Assembly: GCF_052324685.1 (NCBI RefSeq)
Contig: NW_027507056.1
Coordinates: 1 to 64,000 of the forward strand
DNA: 64,000 nt
DNA from: Brachyhypopomus gauderio
Taxonomy: Eukaryota > Chordata > Actinopteri > Gymnotiformes > Hypopomidae
Reading direction: 5' to 3'
The position numbers and the translations under genes were made by a program. This document shows positions 36,288 through 49,384 of the stretch, in pieces. Positions within the stretch are counted from its first letter, which is position 1, and every line of letters starts with the position of its first letter. Below the pieces are notes generated by a model. That model saw nothing but the letters and a program-made list of their open reading frames with translations. It made no database searches and was not told the DNA's origin.

Positions 36288-36691
36288 TGAGTGTCTTGTT
36301 GGGCGTGTGGAAAGAGAGAGTGTGCTCTCTTCCTGCTAGCCAGTTTTAAATATGCTTCTCATGCCATTTGCAACTTTGTGCTGCCAAACTTTAGCAGTCC
36401 TAACTGATCCTGAAATAGTCCCAGGAATTGAGTTACAAATGGCTGCTTCGTCGTTACAATGTGTTGGCATGGAAATGCAGTGGGGTCTCTTGCAGCTTAG
36501 AGGATTAACTTGCCTCTCTAATGTGATTTGTGATGAGACCTTATGCCACCAGTGGGGAGAGCTTGCACTCACAGGTGCTTCATCCAAAGATCTTCATGCA
36601 ACATAGTGATGTCTTGTTTCAGGTAAAAGAAAAAGTGCCACATTCTTTCATGGCCGGTCACTGGTTGCTCCGCCTTGCGCTAAAAGAGGGT

Positions 36692-36763
36692 CTCCCCGTC
36701 GGGGAATCGAACCCCGGTCTTCCGCGTGACAGGCGGAGATACTATCCACTATACTAACGAGGA
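36692..36763 (-). tRNA. tRNA-Asp-GTC: tRNA-Asp(GUC) (unit 19)
   Basis: Matches the reference. The flank has gtcttgcag for gtctcgcag, as in units 22 and 24. Confidence 0.97.
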
Positions 36764-37525
36764 CACGTGCTGTGTCTTGCAGTGATGCTGAGTCAGGTGA
36801 TGTGCACTTGTCCCCTTGATTTTAAAGTACTCTGAATCATTGTGCCTGCAAGGAGGTGGTAAAAAGAACACATTGTGGTGATATTGACTCACTGTTGCCA
36901 CTCCTCTTTTACCATCGTCAGTTTGTGGACTTATGATAGGAAAAACTCAAAGAATCTTGGTGACCTACAGGTTTGATTCATCTGCCTTCCTAGTTAAGTC
37001 ATGCGAACCATTTCCTGCAAAATTGGCTTTAGCTACATTGGCAATTCATTTTGTCTTCGTATTCCAGTGCATTGTACCGAACTGCAATATCCATCTTAGA
37101 TCAACTGAGATTTTGCATTTCTCTCTTTCCCACATGCAAGTTCTGAATTTCTTGGCACACATTACTGCTTTGCATCTACTAAAAGCACTCCAGAGAAAGC
37201 TTCACTTCATACCTTCATGAGGTAGGTGTCGTTTGTACTTGTATTTTGGTGGTATTTTTGTTTTTTTTTTGTTTGTGTGCGTTGTTTGTCTACTCTTGGA
37301 ACATCCTGTGATTGGTTAGGGTAGGATTAGAGTTTAATTACGTTGGCCTCAGATTCTGGTTAATTCCAGGCTTCTTGTGCTAACCTTGTTGTTTGTTAGC
37401 TGTTGTTGGCAGTAATTAGTTGCTGCAGGTGCACTTGCCGCCATGCTCCAAGGAGTGAATTGGGGGCGGATACATTTTTTCTCCAGCTTTGTTAGTTCTT
37501 CCTCAGCCTCGCTTCTTCTTTCCTA

Positions 37526-37598
37526 GCCTCGTTAGCGCAGTAGGTAGCGCGTCAGTCTCATAATCTGAAGGTCGTGAGTTCGACCCTCACACGGGGCA
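37526..37598 (+). tRNA. tRNA-Met-CAT: tRNA-Met(CAU) (unit 20)
   Basis: Matches the reference. Unit length 1,977 bp. Confidence 0.97.
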
Positions 37599-38181
37599 GC
37601 AGAAGCTTTTTGAAAAGATTGACGAGCCCCCAAAAGATGCTCAAACGCTCTTTCCTTATTCACTCGCATGCTGAGCACACCCCCTACCTGAAAATAGTAT
37701 TGGCACATGACTCTTACAGGTCATCCCTAGTTGATTCAAGCTGTGCTTTTTCTTTTGTAAATTCGCGTGTACACAGCAAGTTGTGTTGCATCCAATTCAA
37801 TTCTCTCCACTGACCGCTCAGTCAATACCTTGATGGCGTCTGTATTGACACCTCTACTGAGACATCAAGCTGCCTCTTTGGAGCATGTTCGCTCCCAGAT
37901 CAAACTGCAGTGTCGTGGTGCCAACACAGAATAATGGACCACGTCGGACACTTTTCACTTTTGATTCTTTTTGATTCACTTTTGATGACACGCTTTTGAA
38001 TACCTGATCACCTGGAATTGGTACCAGCTTGAAGTTAATAGTGAGTAGACTTATGGAGATTCATTTATTTGAATTTTCTTCTCAAGCCATTTGCAACTCA
38101 GAAGCAATGACACTTGTGCACTCATCATTGAGCTTGAGGAAGTCCAAGGAATTGATCTCTATGTTACTCTCGCTCCGCCGA

Positions 38182-38263
38182 GCTGCGATGGCCGAGAGGT
38201 TAAGGCGTTGGACTTGAAATCCAATGGGGTTTCCCCGCGCAGGTTCGACTCCTGCTTGCAGCG
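38182..38263 (+). tRNA. tRNA-Ser-TGA: tRNA-Ser(UGA) (unit 20)
   Basis: Matches the reference copy. Confidence 0.97.
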
Positions 38264-38667
38264 TGAGTGTCTTGTTGGGCGTGTGGAAAGAGAGAGTGTG
38301 CTCTCTTCCTGCTAGCCAGTTTTAAATATGCTTCTCATGCCATTTGCAACTTTGTGCTGCCAAACTTTAGCAGTCCTAACTGATCCTGAAATAGTCCCAG
38401 GAATTGAGTTACAAATGGCTGCTTCGTCGTTACAATGTGTTGGCATGGAAATGCAGTGGGGTCTCTTGCAGCTTAGAGGATTAACTTGCCTCTCTAATGT
38501 GATTTGTGATGAGACCTTATGCCACCAGTGGGGAGAGCTTGCACTCACAGGTGCTTCATCCAAAGATCTTCATGCAACATAGCGATGTCTTGTTTCAGGT
38601 AAAAGAAAAAGTGCCACATTCTTTCATGGCCGGTCACTGGTTGCTCCGCCTTGCGCTAAAAGAGGGT

Positions 38668-38739
38668 CTCCCCGTCGGGGAATCGAACCCCGGTCTTCCG
38701 CGTGACAGGCGGAGATACTATCCACTATACTAACGAGGA
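38668..38739 (-). tRNA. tRNA-Asp-GTC: tRNA-Asp(GUC) (unit 20)
   Basis: Matches the reference copy. Confidence 0.97.
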
Positions 38740-39502
38740 CACGTGCTGTGTCTCGCAGTGATGCTGAGTCAGGTGACGTGCACTTGTCCCCTTGATTTTA
38801 AAGTACTCTGAATCATTGTGCCTGCAAGGAGGTGGTAAAAAGAACACATTGTGGTGATATTGACTCACTGTTGCCACTCCTCTTTTACCATCGTCAGTTT
38901 GTGGACTTATGATAGGAAAAACTCAAAGAATCTTGGTGACCTACAGGTTTGATTCATCTGCCTTCCTAGTTAAGTCATGCGAACCATTTCCTGCAAAATT
39001 GGCTTTAGCTACATTGGCAATTCATTTTGTCTTCGTATTCCAGTGCATTGTACCGAACTGCAATATCCATCTTAGATCAACTGAGATTTTGCATTTCTCT
39101 CTTTCCCACATGCAAGTTCTGAATTTCTTGGCACACATTACTGCTTTGCATCTACTAAAAGCACTCCAGAGAAAGCTTCACTTCATACCTTCATGAGGTA
39201 GGTGTCGTTTGTACTTGTATTTTGGTGGTATTTTTGTTTTTTTTTTTGTTTGTGTGCGTTGTTTGTCTACTCTTGGAACATCATGTGATTGGTTAGGGTA
39301 GGATTAGAGTTTAATTACGTTGGCCTCAGATTCTGGTTAATTCCAGGCTTCTTGTGCTAACCTTGTTGTTTGTTAGCTGTTGTTGGCAGTAATTAGTTGC
39401 TGCAGGTGCACTTGCCGCCATGCTCCAAGGAGTGAATTGGGGGCGGATACATTTTTTCTCCAGCTTTGTTAGTTCTTCCTCAGCCTCGCTTCTTCTTTCC
39501 TA

Positions 39503-39575
39503 GCCTCGTTAGCGCAGTAGGTAGCGCGTCAGTCTCATAATCTGAAGGTCGTGAGTTCGACCCTCACACGGGGCA
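39503..39575 (+). tRNA. tRNA-Met-CAT: tRNA-Met(CAU) (unit 21)
   Basis: Matches the reference. Unit length 1,976 bp. Confidence 0.97.
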
Positions 39576-40158
39576 GCAGAAGCTTTTTGAAAAGATTGAC
39601 GAGCCCCCAAAAGATGCTCAAACGCTCTTTCCTTATTCACTCGCATGCTGAGCACACCCCCTACCTGAAAATAGTATTGGCACATGACTCTTACAGGTCA
39701 TCCCTAGTTGATTCAAGCTGTGCTTTTTCTTTTGTAAATTCGCGTGTACACAGCAAGTTGTGTTGCATCCAATTCAATTCTCTCCACTGACCGTTCAGTC
39801 AATACCTTGATGGCGTCTGTATTGACACCTCTACTGAGACATCAAGCTGCCTCTTTGGAGCATGTTCGCTCCCAGATCAAACTGCAGTGTCGTGGTGCCA
39901 ACACAGAATAATGGACCACGTCGGACACTTTTCACTTTTGATTCTTTTTGATTCACTTTTGATGACACGCTTTTGAATACCTGATCACCTGGAATTGGTA
40001 CCAGCTTGAAGTTAATAGTGAGTAGACTTATGGAGATTCATTTATTTGAATTTTCTTCTCAAGCCATTTGCAACTCAGAAGCAATGACACTTGTGCACTC
40101 ATCATTGAGCTTGAGGAAGTCCAAGGAATTGATCTCTATGTTACTCTCGCTCCGCCGA

Positions 40159-40240
40159 GCTGCGATGGCCGAGAGGTTAAGGCGTTGGACTTGAAATCCA
40201 ATGGGGTTTCCCCGCGCAGGTTCGACTCCTGCTTGCAGCG
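40159..40240 (+). tRNA. tRNA-Ser-TGA: tRNA-Ser(UGA) (unit 21)
   Basis: Matches the reference copy. Confidence 0.97.
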
Positions 40241-40644
40241 TGAGTGTCTTGTTGGGCGTGTGGAAAGAGAGAGTGTGCTCTCTTCCTGCTAGCCAGTTTT
40301 AAATATGCTTCTCATGCCATTTGCAACTTTGTGCTGCCAAACTTTAGCAGTCCTAACTGATCCTGAAATAGTCCCAGGAATTGAGTTACAAATGGCTGCT
40401 TCGTCGTTACAATGTGTTGGCATGGAAATGCAGTGGGGTCTCTTGCAGCTTAGAGGATTAACTTGCCTCTCTAATGTGATTTGTGATGAGACCTTATGCC
40501 ACCAGTGGGGAGAGCTTGCACTCACAGGTGCTTCATCCAAAGATCTTCATGCAACATAGTGATGTCTTGTTTCAGGTAAAAGAAAAAGTGCCACATTCTT
40601 TCATGGCCGGTCACTGGTTGCTCCGCCTTGCGCTAAAAGAGGGT

Positions 40645-40716
40645 CTCCCCGTCGGGGAATCGAACCCCGGTCTTCTGCGTGACAGGCGGAGATACTATCC
40701 ACTATACTAACGAGGA
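40645..40716 (-). tRNA. tRNA-Asp-GTC: tRNA-Asp(GUC), anticodon-stem variant G41A (unit 21)
   Basis: Same C29-A41 mismatch as unit 18 (plus-strand T at 40676). Confidence 0.9.
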
Positions 40717-41478
40717 CACATGCTGTGTCTCGCAGTGATGCTGAGTCAGGTGACGTGCACTTGTCCCCTTGATTTTAAAGTACTCTGAATCATTGTGCCT
40801 GCAAGGAGGTGGTAAAAAGAACACATTGTGGTGATATTGACTCACTGTTGCCACTCCTCTTTTACCATCGTCAGTTTGTGGACTTATGATAGGAAAAACT
40901 CAAAGAATCTTGGTGACCTACAGGTTTGATTCATCTGCCTTCCTAGTTAAGTCATGCAAACCATTTGCTGCAAAATTGGCTTTAGCTACATTGGCAATTC
41001 ATTTTGTCTTTGTATTCCAGTGCATTGTACCGAACTGCAATATCCATCTTAGATCAACTGAGATTTTGCATTTCTCTCTTTCCCACATGCAAGTTCTGAA
41101 TTTCTTGGCACACATTACTGCTTTGCATCTACTAAAAGCACTCCAGAGAAAGCTTCACTTCATACCTTCATGAGGTAGGTGTCGTTTGTACTTGTATTTT
41201 GGTGGTATTTTTGTTTTTTTTTTGTTTGTGTGCGTTGTTTGTCTACTCTTGGAACATCCTGTGATTGGTTAGGGTAGGATTAGAGTTTAATTACGTTGGC
41301 CTCAGATTCTGGTTAATTCCAGGCTTCTTGTGCTAACCTTGTTGTTTGTTAGCTGTTGTTGGCAGTAATTAGTTGCTGCAGGTGCACTTGCCGCCATGCT
41401 CCAAGGAGTGAATTGGGGGCGGATACATTTTTTCTCCAGCTTTGTTAGTTCTTCCTCAGCCTCGCTTCTTCTTTCCTA

Positions 41479-41551
41479 GCCTCGTTAGCGCAGTAGGTAG
41501 CGCGTCAGTCTCATAATCTGAAGGTCGTGAGTTCGACCCTCACACGGGGCA
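41479..41551 (+). tRNA. tRNA-Met-CAT: tRNA-Met(CAU) (unit 22)
   Basis: Matches the reference. Unit length 1,976 bp. Confidence 0.97.
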
Positions 41552-42134
41552 GCAGAAGCTTTTTGAAAAGATTGACGAGCCCCCAAAAGATGCTCAAACG
41601 CTCTTTCCTTATTCACTCGCATGCTGAGCACACCCCCTACCTGAAAATAGTATTGGCACATGACTCTTACAGGTCATCCCTAGTTGATTCAAGCTGTGCT
41701 TTTTCTTTTGTAAATTCGCGTGTACACAGCAAGTTGTGTTGCATCCAATTCAATTCTCTCCACTGACCGTTCAGTCAATACCTTGATGGCGTCTGTATTG
41801 ACACCTCTACTGAGACATCAAGCTGCCTCTTTGGAGCATGTTCGCTCCCAGATCAAACTGCAGTGTCGTGGTGCCAACACAGAATAATGGACCACGTCGG
41901 ACACTTTTCACTTTTGATTCTTTTTGATTCACTTTTGATGACACGCTTTTGAATACCTGATCACCTGGAATTGGTACCAGCTTGAAGTTAATAGTGAGTA
42001 GACTTATGGAGATTCATTTATTTGAATTTTCTTCTCAAGCCATTTGCAACTCAGAAGCAATGACACTTGTGCACTCATCATTGAGCTTGAGGAAGTCCAA
42101 GGAATTGATCTCTATGTTACTCTCGCTCCGCCGA

Positions 42135-42216
42135 GCTGCGATGGCCGAGAGGTTAAGGCGTTGGACTTGAAATCCAATGGGGTTTCCCCGCGCAGGTTCG
42201 ACTCCTGCTTGCAGCG
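42135..42216 (+). tRNA. tRNA-Ser-TGA: tRNA-Ser(UGA) (unit 22)
   Basis: Matches the reference copy. Confidence 0.97.
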
Positions 42217-42620
42217 TGAGTGTCTTGTTGGGCGTGTGGAAAGAGAGAGTGTGCTCTCTTCCTGCTAGCCAGTTTTAAATATGCTTCTCATGCCATTTGC
42301 AACTTTGTGCTGCCAAACTTTAGCAGTCCTAACTGATCCTGAAATAGTCCCAGGAATTGAGTTACAAATGGCTGCTTCGTCGTTACAATGTGTTGGCATG
42401 GAAATGCAGTGGGGTCTCTTGCAGCTTAGAGGATTAACTTGCCTCTCTAATGTGATTTGTGATGAGACCTTATGCCACCAGTGGGGAGAGCTTGCACTCA
42501 CAGGTGCTTCATCCAAAGATCTTCATGCAACATAGTGATGTCTTGTTTCAGGTAAAAGAAAAAGTGCCACATTCTTTCATGGCCGGTCACTGGTTGCTCC
42601 GCCTTGCGCTAAAAGAGGGT

Positions 42621-42692
42621 CTCCCCGTCGGGGAATCGAACCCCGGTCTTCCGCGTGACAGGCGGAGATACTATCCACTATACTAACGAGGA
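42621..42692 (-). tRNA. tRNA-Asp-GTC: tRNA-Asp(GUC) (unit 22)
   Basis: Matches the reference. The flank has gtcttgcag. Confidence 0.97.
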
Positions 42693-43454
42693 CACGTGCT
42701 GTGTCTTGCAGTGATGCTGAGTCAGGTGACGTGCACTTGTCCCCTTGATTTTAAAGTACTCTGAATCATTGTGCCTGCAAGGAGGTGGTAAAAAGAACAC
42801 ATTGTGGTGATATTGACTCACTGTTGCCACTCCTCTTTTACCATCGTCAGTTTGTGGACTTATGATAGGAAAAACTCAAAGAATCTTGGTGACCTACAAG
42901 TTTGATTCATCTGCCTTCCTAGTTAAGTCATGCAAACCATTTGCTGCAAAATTGGCTTTAGCTACATTGGCAATTCATTTTGTCTTTGTATTCCAGTGCA
43001 TTGTACCGAACTGCAATATCCATCTTAGATCAACTGAGATTTTGCATTTCTCTCTTTCCCACATGCAAGTTCTGAATTTCTTGGCACACATTACTGCTTT
43101 GCATCTACTAAAAGCACTCCAGAGAAAGCTTCACTTCATACCTTCATGAGGTAGGTGTCGTTTGTACTTGTATTTTGGTGGTATTTTTGTTTTTTTTTTG
43201 TTTGTGTGCGTTGTTTGTCTACTCTTGGAACATCCTGTGATTGGTTAGGGTAGGATTAGAGTTTAATTACGTTGGCCTCAGATTCTGGTTAATTCCAGGC
43301 TTCTTGTGCTAACCTTGTTGTTTGTTAGCTGTTGTTGGCAGTAATTAGTTGCTGCAGGTGCACTTGCCGCCATGCTCCAAGGAGTGAATTGGGGGCGGAT
43401 ACATTTTTTCTCCAGCTTTGTTAGTTCTTCCTCAGCCTCGCTTCTTCTTTCCTA

Positions 43455-43527
43455 GCCTCGTTAGCGCAGTAGGTAGCGCGTCAGTCTCATAATCTGAAGG
43501 TCGTGAGTTCGACCCTCACACGGGGCA
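43455..43527 (+). tRNA. tRNA-Met-CAT: tRNA-Met(CAU) (unit 23)
   Basis: Matches the reference. Unit length 1,976 bp. Confidence 0.97.
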
Positions 43528-44110
43528 GCAGAAGCTTTTTGAAAAGATTGACGAGCCCCCAAAAGATGCTCAAACGCTCTTTCCTTATTCACTCGCATGC
43601 TGAGCACACCCCCTACCTGAAAATAGTATTGGCACATGACTCTTACAGGTCATCCCTAGTTGATTCAAGCTGTGCTTTTTCTTTTGTAAATTCGCGTGTA
43701 CACAGCAAGTTGTGTTGCATCCAATTCAATTCTCTCCACTGACCGTTCAGTCAATACCTTGATGGCGTCTGTATTGACACCTCTACTGAGACATCAAGCT
43801 GCCTCTTTGGAGCATGTTCGCTCCCAGATCAAACTGCAGTGTCGTGGTGCCAACACAGAATAATGGACCACGTCGGACACTTTTCACTTTTGATTCTTTT
43901 TGATTCACTTTTGATGACACGCTTTTGAATACCTGATCACCTGGAATTGGTACCAGCTTGAAGTTAATAGTGAGTAGACTTATGGAGATTCATTTATTTG
44001 AATTTTCTTCTCAAGCCATTTGCAACTCAGAAGCAATGACACTTGTGCACTCATCATTGAGCTTGAGGAAGTCCAAGGAATTGATCTCTATGTTACTCTC
44101 GCTCCGCCGA

Positions 44111-44192
44111 GCTGCGATGGCCGAGAGGTTAAGGCGTTGGACTTGAAATCCAATGGGGTTTCCCCGCGCAGGTTCGACTCCTGCTTGCAGCG
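44111..44192 (+). tRNA. tRNA-Ser-TGA: tRNA-Ser(UGA) (unit 23)
   Basis: Matches the reference copy. Confidence 0.97.
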
Positions 44193-44596
44193 TGAGTGTC
44201 TTGTTGGGCGTGTGGAAAGAGAGAGTGTGCTCTCTTCCTGCTAGCCAGTTTTAAATATGCTTCTCATGCCATTTGCAACTTTGTGCTGCCAAACTTTAGC
44301 AGTCCTAACTGATCCTGAAATAGTCCCAGGAATTGAGTTACAAATGGCTGCTTCGTCGTTACAATGTGTTGGCATGGAAATGCAGTGGGGTCTCTTGCAG
44401 CTTAGAGGATTAACTTGCCTCTCTAATGTGATTTGTGATGAGACCTTATGCCACCAGTGGGGAGAGCTTGCACTCACAGGTGCTTCATCCAAAGATCTTC
44501 ATGCAACATAGTGATGTCTTGTTTCAGGTAAAAGAAAAAGTGCCACATTCTTTCATGGCCGGTCACTGGTTGCTCCGCCTTGCGCTAAAAGAGGGT

Positions 44597-44668
44597 CTCC
44601 CCGTCGGGGAATCGAACCCCGGTCTTCTGCGTGACAGGCGGAGATACTATCCACTATACTAACGAGGA
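44597..44668 (-). tRNA. tRNA-Asp-GTC: tRNA-Asp(GUC), anticodon-stem variant G41A (unit 23)
   Basis: Third copy of the C29-A41 mismatch (plus-strand T at 44628). Confidence 0.9.
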
Positions 44669-45430
44669 CACATGCTGTGTCTCGCAGTGATGCTGAGTCA
44701 GGTGACGTGCACTTGTCCCCTTGATTTTAAAGTACTCTGAATCATTGTGCCTGCAAGGAGGTGGTAAAAAGAACACATTGTGGTGATATTGACTCACTGT
44801 TGCCACTCCTCTTTTACCATCGTCAGTTTGTGGACTTATGATAGGAAAAACTCAAAGAATCTTGGTGACCTACAGGTTTGATTCATCTGCCTTCCTAGTT
44901 AAGTCATGCAAACCATTTGCTGCAAAATTGGCTTTAGCTACATTGGCAATTCATTTTGTCTTTGTATTCCAGTGCATTGTACCGAACTGCAATATCCATC
45001 TTAGATCAACTGAGATTTTGCATTTCTCTCTTTCCCACATGCAAGTTCTGAATTTCTTGGCACACATTACTGCTTTGCATCTACTAAAAGCACTCCAGAG
45101 AAAGCTTCACTTCATACCTTCATGAGGTAGGTGTCGTTTGTACTTGTATTTTGGTGGTATTTTTGTTTTTTTTTTGTTTGTGTGCGTTGTTTGTCTACTC
45201 TTGGAACATCCTGTGATTGGTTAGGGTAGGATTAGAGTTTAATTACGTTGGCCTCAGATTCTGGTTAATTCCAGGCTTCTTGTGCTAACCTTGTTGTTTG
45301 TTAGCTGTTGTTGGCAGTAATTAGTTGCTGCAGGTGCACTTGCCGCCATGCTCCAAGGAGTGAATTGGGGGCGGATACATTTTTTCTCCAGCTTTGTTAG
45401 TTCTTCCTCAGCCTCGCTTCTTCTTTCCTA

Positions 45431-45503
45431 GCCTTGTTAGCGCAGTAGGTAGCGCGTCAGTCTCATAATCTGAAGGTCCTGAGTTCGACCCTCACACGGG
45501 GCA
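45431..45503 (+). tRNA. tRNA-Met-CAT: tRNA-Met(CAU), two changes (unit 24)
   Basis: C5T (45435) gives a T-G wobble in the acceptor stem, and G49C (45479) breaks the first T-stem pair into C-C. The anticodon, the B-box core and the T5 stop are kept. This is the most altered tRNA-Met of the array and may be a weak or decaying copy. Confidence 0.88.
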
Positions 45504-46086
45504 GCAGAAGCTTTTTGAAAAGATTGACGAGCCCCCAAAAGATGCTCAAACGCTCTTTCCTTATTCACTCGCATGCTGAGCACACCCCCTACCTGAAAAT
45601 AGTATTGGCACATGACTCTTACAGGTCATCCCTAGTTGATTCAAGCTGTGCTTTTTCTTTTGTAAATTCGCGTGTACACAGCAAGTTGTGTTGCATCCAA
45701 TTCAATTCTCTCCACTGACCGTTCAGTCAATACCTTGATGGCGTCTGTATTGACACCTCTACTGAGACATCAAGCTGCCTCTTTGGAGCATGTTCGCTCC
45801 CAGATCAAACTGCAGTGTCGTGGTGCCAACACAGAATAATGGACCACGTCGGACACTTTTCACTTTTGATTCTTTTTGATTCACTTTTGATGACACGCTT
45901 TTGAATACCTGATCACCTGGAATTGGTACCAGCTTGAAGTTAATAGTGAGTAGACTTATGGAGATTCATTTATTTGAATTTTCTTCTCAAGCCATTTGCA
46001 ACTCAGAAGCAATGACACTTGTGCACTCATCATTGAGCTTGAGGAAGTCCAAGGAATTGATCTCTATGTTACTCTCGCTCCGCCGA

Positions 46087-46168
46087 GCTGCGATGGCTGA
46101 GAGGTTAAGGCGTTGGACTTGAAATCCAATGGGGTTTCCCCGCGCAGGTTCGACTCCTGCTTGCAGCG
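46087..46168 (+). tRNA. tRNA-Ser-TGA: tRNA-Ser(UGA), variant C12T (unit 24)
   Basis: C12T (46098) turns a D-stem C-G pair into a wobble and changes the A box from GGCCGAG to GGCTGAG. Otherwise as the reference. Confidence 0.93.
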
Positions 46169-46572
46169 TGAGTGTCTTGTTGGGCGTGTGGAAAGAGAGA
46201 GTGTGCTCTCTTCCTGCTAGCCAGTTTTAAATATGCTTCTCATGCCATTTGCAACTTTGTGCTGCCAAACTTTAGCAGTCCTAACTGATCCTGAAATAGT
46301 CCCAGGAATTGAGTTACAAATGGCTGCTTCGTCGTTACAATGTGTTGGCATGGAAATGCAGTGGGGTCTCTTGCAGCGTAGAGGATTAACTTGCCTCTCT
46401 AATGTGATTTGTGATGAGACCTTATGCCACCAGTGGGGAGAGCTCGCACTCACAGGTGCTTCATCCAAATATCTTCATGCAACATAGCGATGTCTTGTTT
46501 CAGGTAAAAGAAAAAGTGCCACATTCTTTCATGGCCGGTCACTGGTTGCTCCGCCTTGCGCTAAAAGAGGGT

Positions 46573-46644
46573 CTCCCCGTCGGGGAATCGAACCCCGGTC
46601 TTCCGCGTGACAGGCGGAGATACTATCCACTATACTAACGAGGA
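46573..46644 (-). tRNA. tRNA-Asp-GTC: tRNA-Asp(GUC) (unit 24)
   Basis: Matches the reference. The flank has gtcttgcag. Confidence 0.97.
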
Positions 46645-47407
46645 CACGTGCTGTGTCTTGCAGTGATGCTGAGTCAGGTGACGTGCACTTGTCCCCTTGA
46701 TTTTAAAGTACTCTGAATCATTGTGCCTGCAAGGAGGTGGTAAAAAGAACACATTGTGGTGATATTGACTCACTGTTGCCACTCCTCTTTTACCATCGTC
46801 AGTTTGTGGACTTATGATAGGAAAAACTCAAAGAATCTTGGTGACCTACAGGTTTGATTAATCTGCCTTCCTAGTTAAGTCATGCAAACCATTTGCTGCA
46901 AAATTGGCTTTAGCTACATTGGCAATTCATTTTGTCTTTGTATTCCAGTGCATTGTACCGAACTGCAATATCCATCTTAGATCAACTGAGATTTTGCATT
47001 TCTCTCTTTCCCACATGCAAGTTCTGAATTTCTTGGCACACATTACTGCTTTGCATCTACTAAAAGCACTCCAGAGAAAGCTTCACTTCATACCTTCATG
47101 AGGTAGGTGTCGTTTGTCCTTGTATTTTGGTGGTATTTTTGTTTTTTTTTTTGTTTGTGTGCGTTGTTTGTCTACTCTTGGAACATCCTGTGATTGGTTA
47201 GGGTAGGATTAGAGTTTAATTACGTTGGCCTCAGATTCTGGTTAATTCCAGGCTTCTTGTGCTAACCTTGTTGTTTGTTAGCTGTTGTTGGCAGTAATTA
47301 GTTGCTGCAGGTGCACTTGCCGCCATGCTCCAAGGAGTGAATTGGGGGCGGATACATTTTTTCTCCAGCTTTGTTAGTTCTTCCTCAGCCTCGCTTCTTT
47401 TTTCCTA

Positions 47408-47480
47408 GCCTCGTTAGCGCAGTAGGTAGCGCGTCAGTCTCATAATCTGAAGGTCGTGAGTTCGACCCTCACACGGGGCA
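47408..47480 (+). tRNA. tRNA-Met-CAT: tRNA-Met(CAU) (unit 25)
   Basis: Matches the reference. The leader has a private cttcttttttcc. Unit length 1,977 bp. Confidence 0.97.
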
Positions 47481-48063
47481 GCAGAAGCTTTTTGAAAAGA
47501 TTGACGAGCCCCCAAAAGATGCTCAAACGCTCTTTCCTTATTCACTCGCATGCTGAGCACACCCCCTACCTGAAAATAGTATTGGCACATGACTCTTACA
47601 GGTCATCCCTAGTTGATTCAAGCTGTGCTTTTTCTTTTGTAAATTCGCGTGTACACAGCAAGTTGTGTTGCATCCAATTCAATTCTCTCCACTGACCGTT
47701 CAGTCAATATCTTGATGGCGTCTGTATTGACACCTCTACTGAGACATCAAGCTGCCTCTTTGGAGCATGTTCGCTCCCAGATCAAACTGCAGTGTCGTGG
47801 TGCCAACACAGAATAATGGACCACGTCGGACACTTTTCACTTTTGATTCTTTTTGATTCACTTTTGATGACACGCTTTTGAATACCTGATCACCTGGAAT
47901 TGGTACCAGCTTGAAGTTAATAGTGAGTAGACTTATGGAGATTCATTTATTTGAATTTTCTTCTCAAGCCATTTGCAACTCAGAAGCAATGACACTTGTG
48001 CACTCATCATTGAGCTTGAGGAAGTCCAAGGAATTGATCTCTATGTTACTCTCGCTCCGCCGA

Positions 48064-48145
48064 GCTGCGATGGCCGAGAGGTTAAGGCGTTGGACTTGAA
48101 ATCCAATGGGGTTTCCCCGCGCAGGTTCGACTCCTGCTTGCAGCG
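48064..48145 (+). tRNA. tRNA-Ser-TGA: tRNA-Ser(UGA) (unit 25)
   Basis: Matches the reference copy. Confidence 0.97.
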
Positions 48146-48549
48146 TGAGTGTCTTGTTGGGCGTGTGGAAAGAGAGAGTGTGCTCTCTTCCTGCTAGCCA
48201 GTTTTAAATATGCTTCTCATGCCATTTGCAACTTTGTGCTGCCAAACTTTAGCAGTCCTAACTGATCCTGAAATAGTCCCAGGAATTGAGTTACAAATGG
48301 CTGCTTCGTCGTTACAATGTGTTGGCATGGAAATGCAGTGGGGTCTCTTGCAGCGTAGAGGATTAACTTGCCTCTCTAATGTGATTTGTGATGAGACCTT
48401 ATGCCATCAGTGGGGAGAGCTCGCACTCACAGGTGCTTCATCCAAAGATCTTCATGCAACATAGCGATGTCTTGTTTCAGGTAAAAGAAAAAGTGCCACA
48501 TTCTTTCATGGCCGGTCACTGGTTGCTCCGCCTTGCGCTAAAAGAGGGT

Positions 48550-48621
48550 CTCCCCGTCGGGGAATCGAACCCCGGTCTTCCGCGTGACAGGCGGAGATAC
48601 TATCCACTATACTAACGAGGA
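48550..48621 (-). tRNA. tRNA-Asp-GTC: tRNA-Asp(GUC) (unit 25)
   Basis: Matches the reference copy. Confidence 0.97.
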
Positions 48622-49384
48622 CACGTGCTGTGTCTCGCAGTGATGCTGAGTCAGGTGACGTGCACTTGTCCCCTTGATTTTAAAGTACTCTGAATCATTG
48701 TGCCTGCAAGGAGGTGGTAAAAAGAACACATTGTGGTGATATTGACTCACTGTTGCCACTCCTCTTTTACCATCGTCAGTTTGTGGACTTATGATAGGAA
48801 AAACTCAAAGAATCTTGGTGACCTACAAGTTTGATTCATCTGCCTTCCTAGTTAAGTCATGCAAACCATTTGCTGCAAAATTGGCTTTAGCTACATTGGC
48901 AATTCATTTTGTCTTCGTATTCCAGTGCATTGTACCGAACTGCAATATCCATCTTAGATCAACTGAGATTTTGCATTTCTCTCTTTCCCACATGCAAGTT
49001 CTGAATTTCTTGGCACACATTACTGCTTTGCATCTACTAAAAGCACTCCAGAGAAAGCTTCACTTCATACCTTCATGAGGTAGGTGTCGTTTGTACTTGT
49101 ATTTTGGTGGTATTTTTGTTTTTTTTTTTGTTTGTGTGCGTTGTTTGTCTACTCTTGGAACATCCTGTGATTGGTTAGGGTAGGATTAGAGTTTAATTAC
49201 GTTGGCCTCAGATTCTGGTTAATTCCAGGCTTCTTGTGCTAACCTTGTTGTTTGTTAGCTGTTGTTGGCAGTAATTAGTTGCTGCAGGTGCACTTGCCGC
49301 CATGCTCCAAGGAGTGAATTGGGGGCGGATACATTTTTTCTCCAGCTTTGTTAGTTCTTCCTCAGCCTCGCTTCTTCTTTCCTA

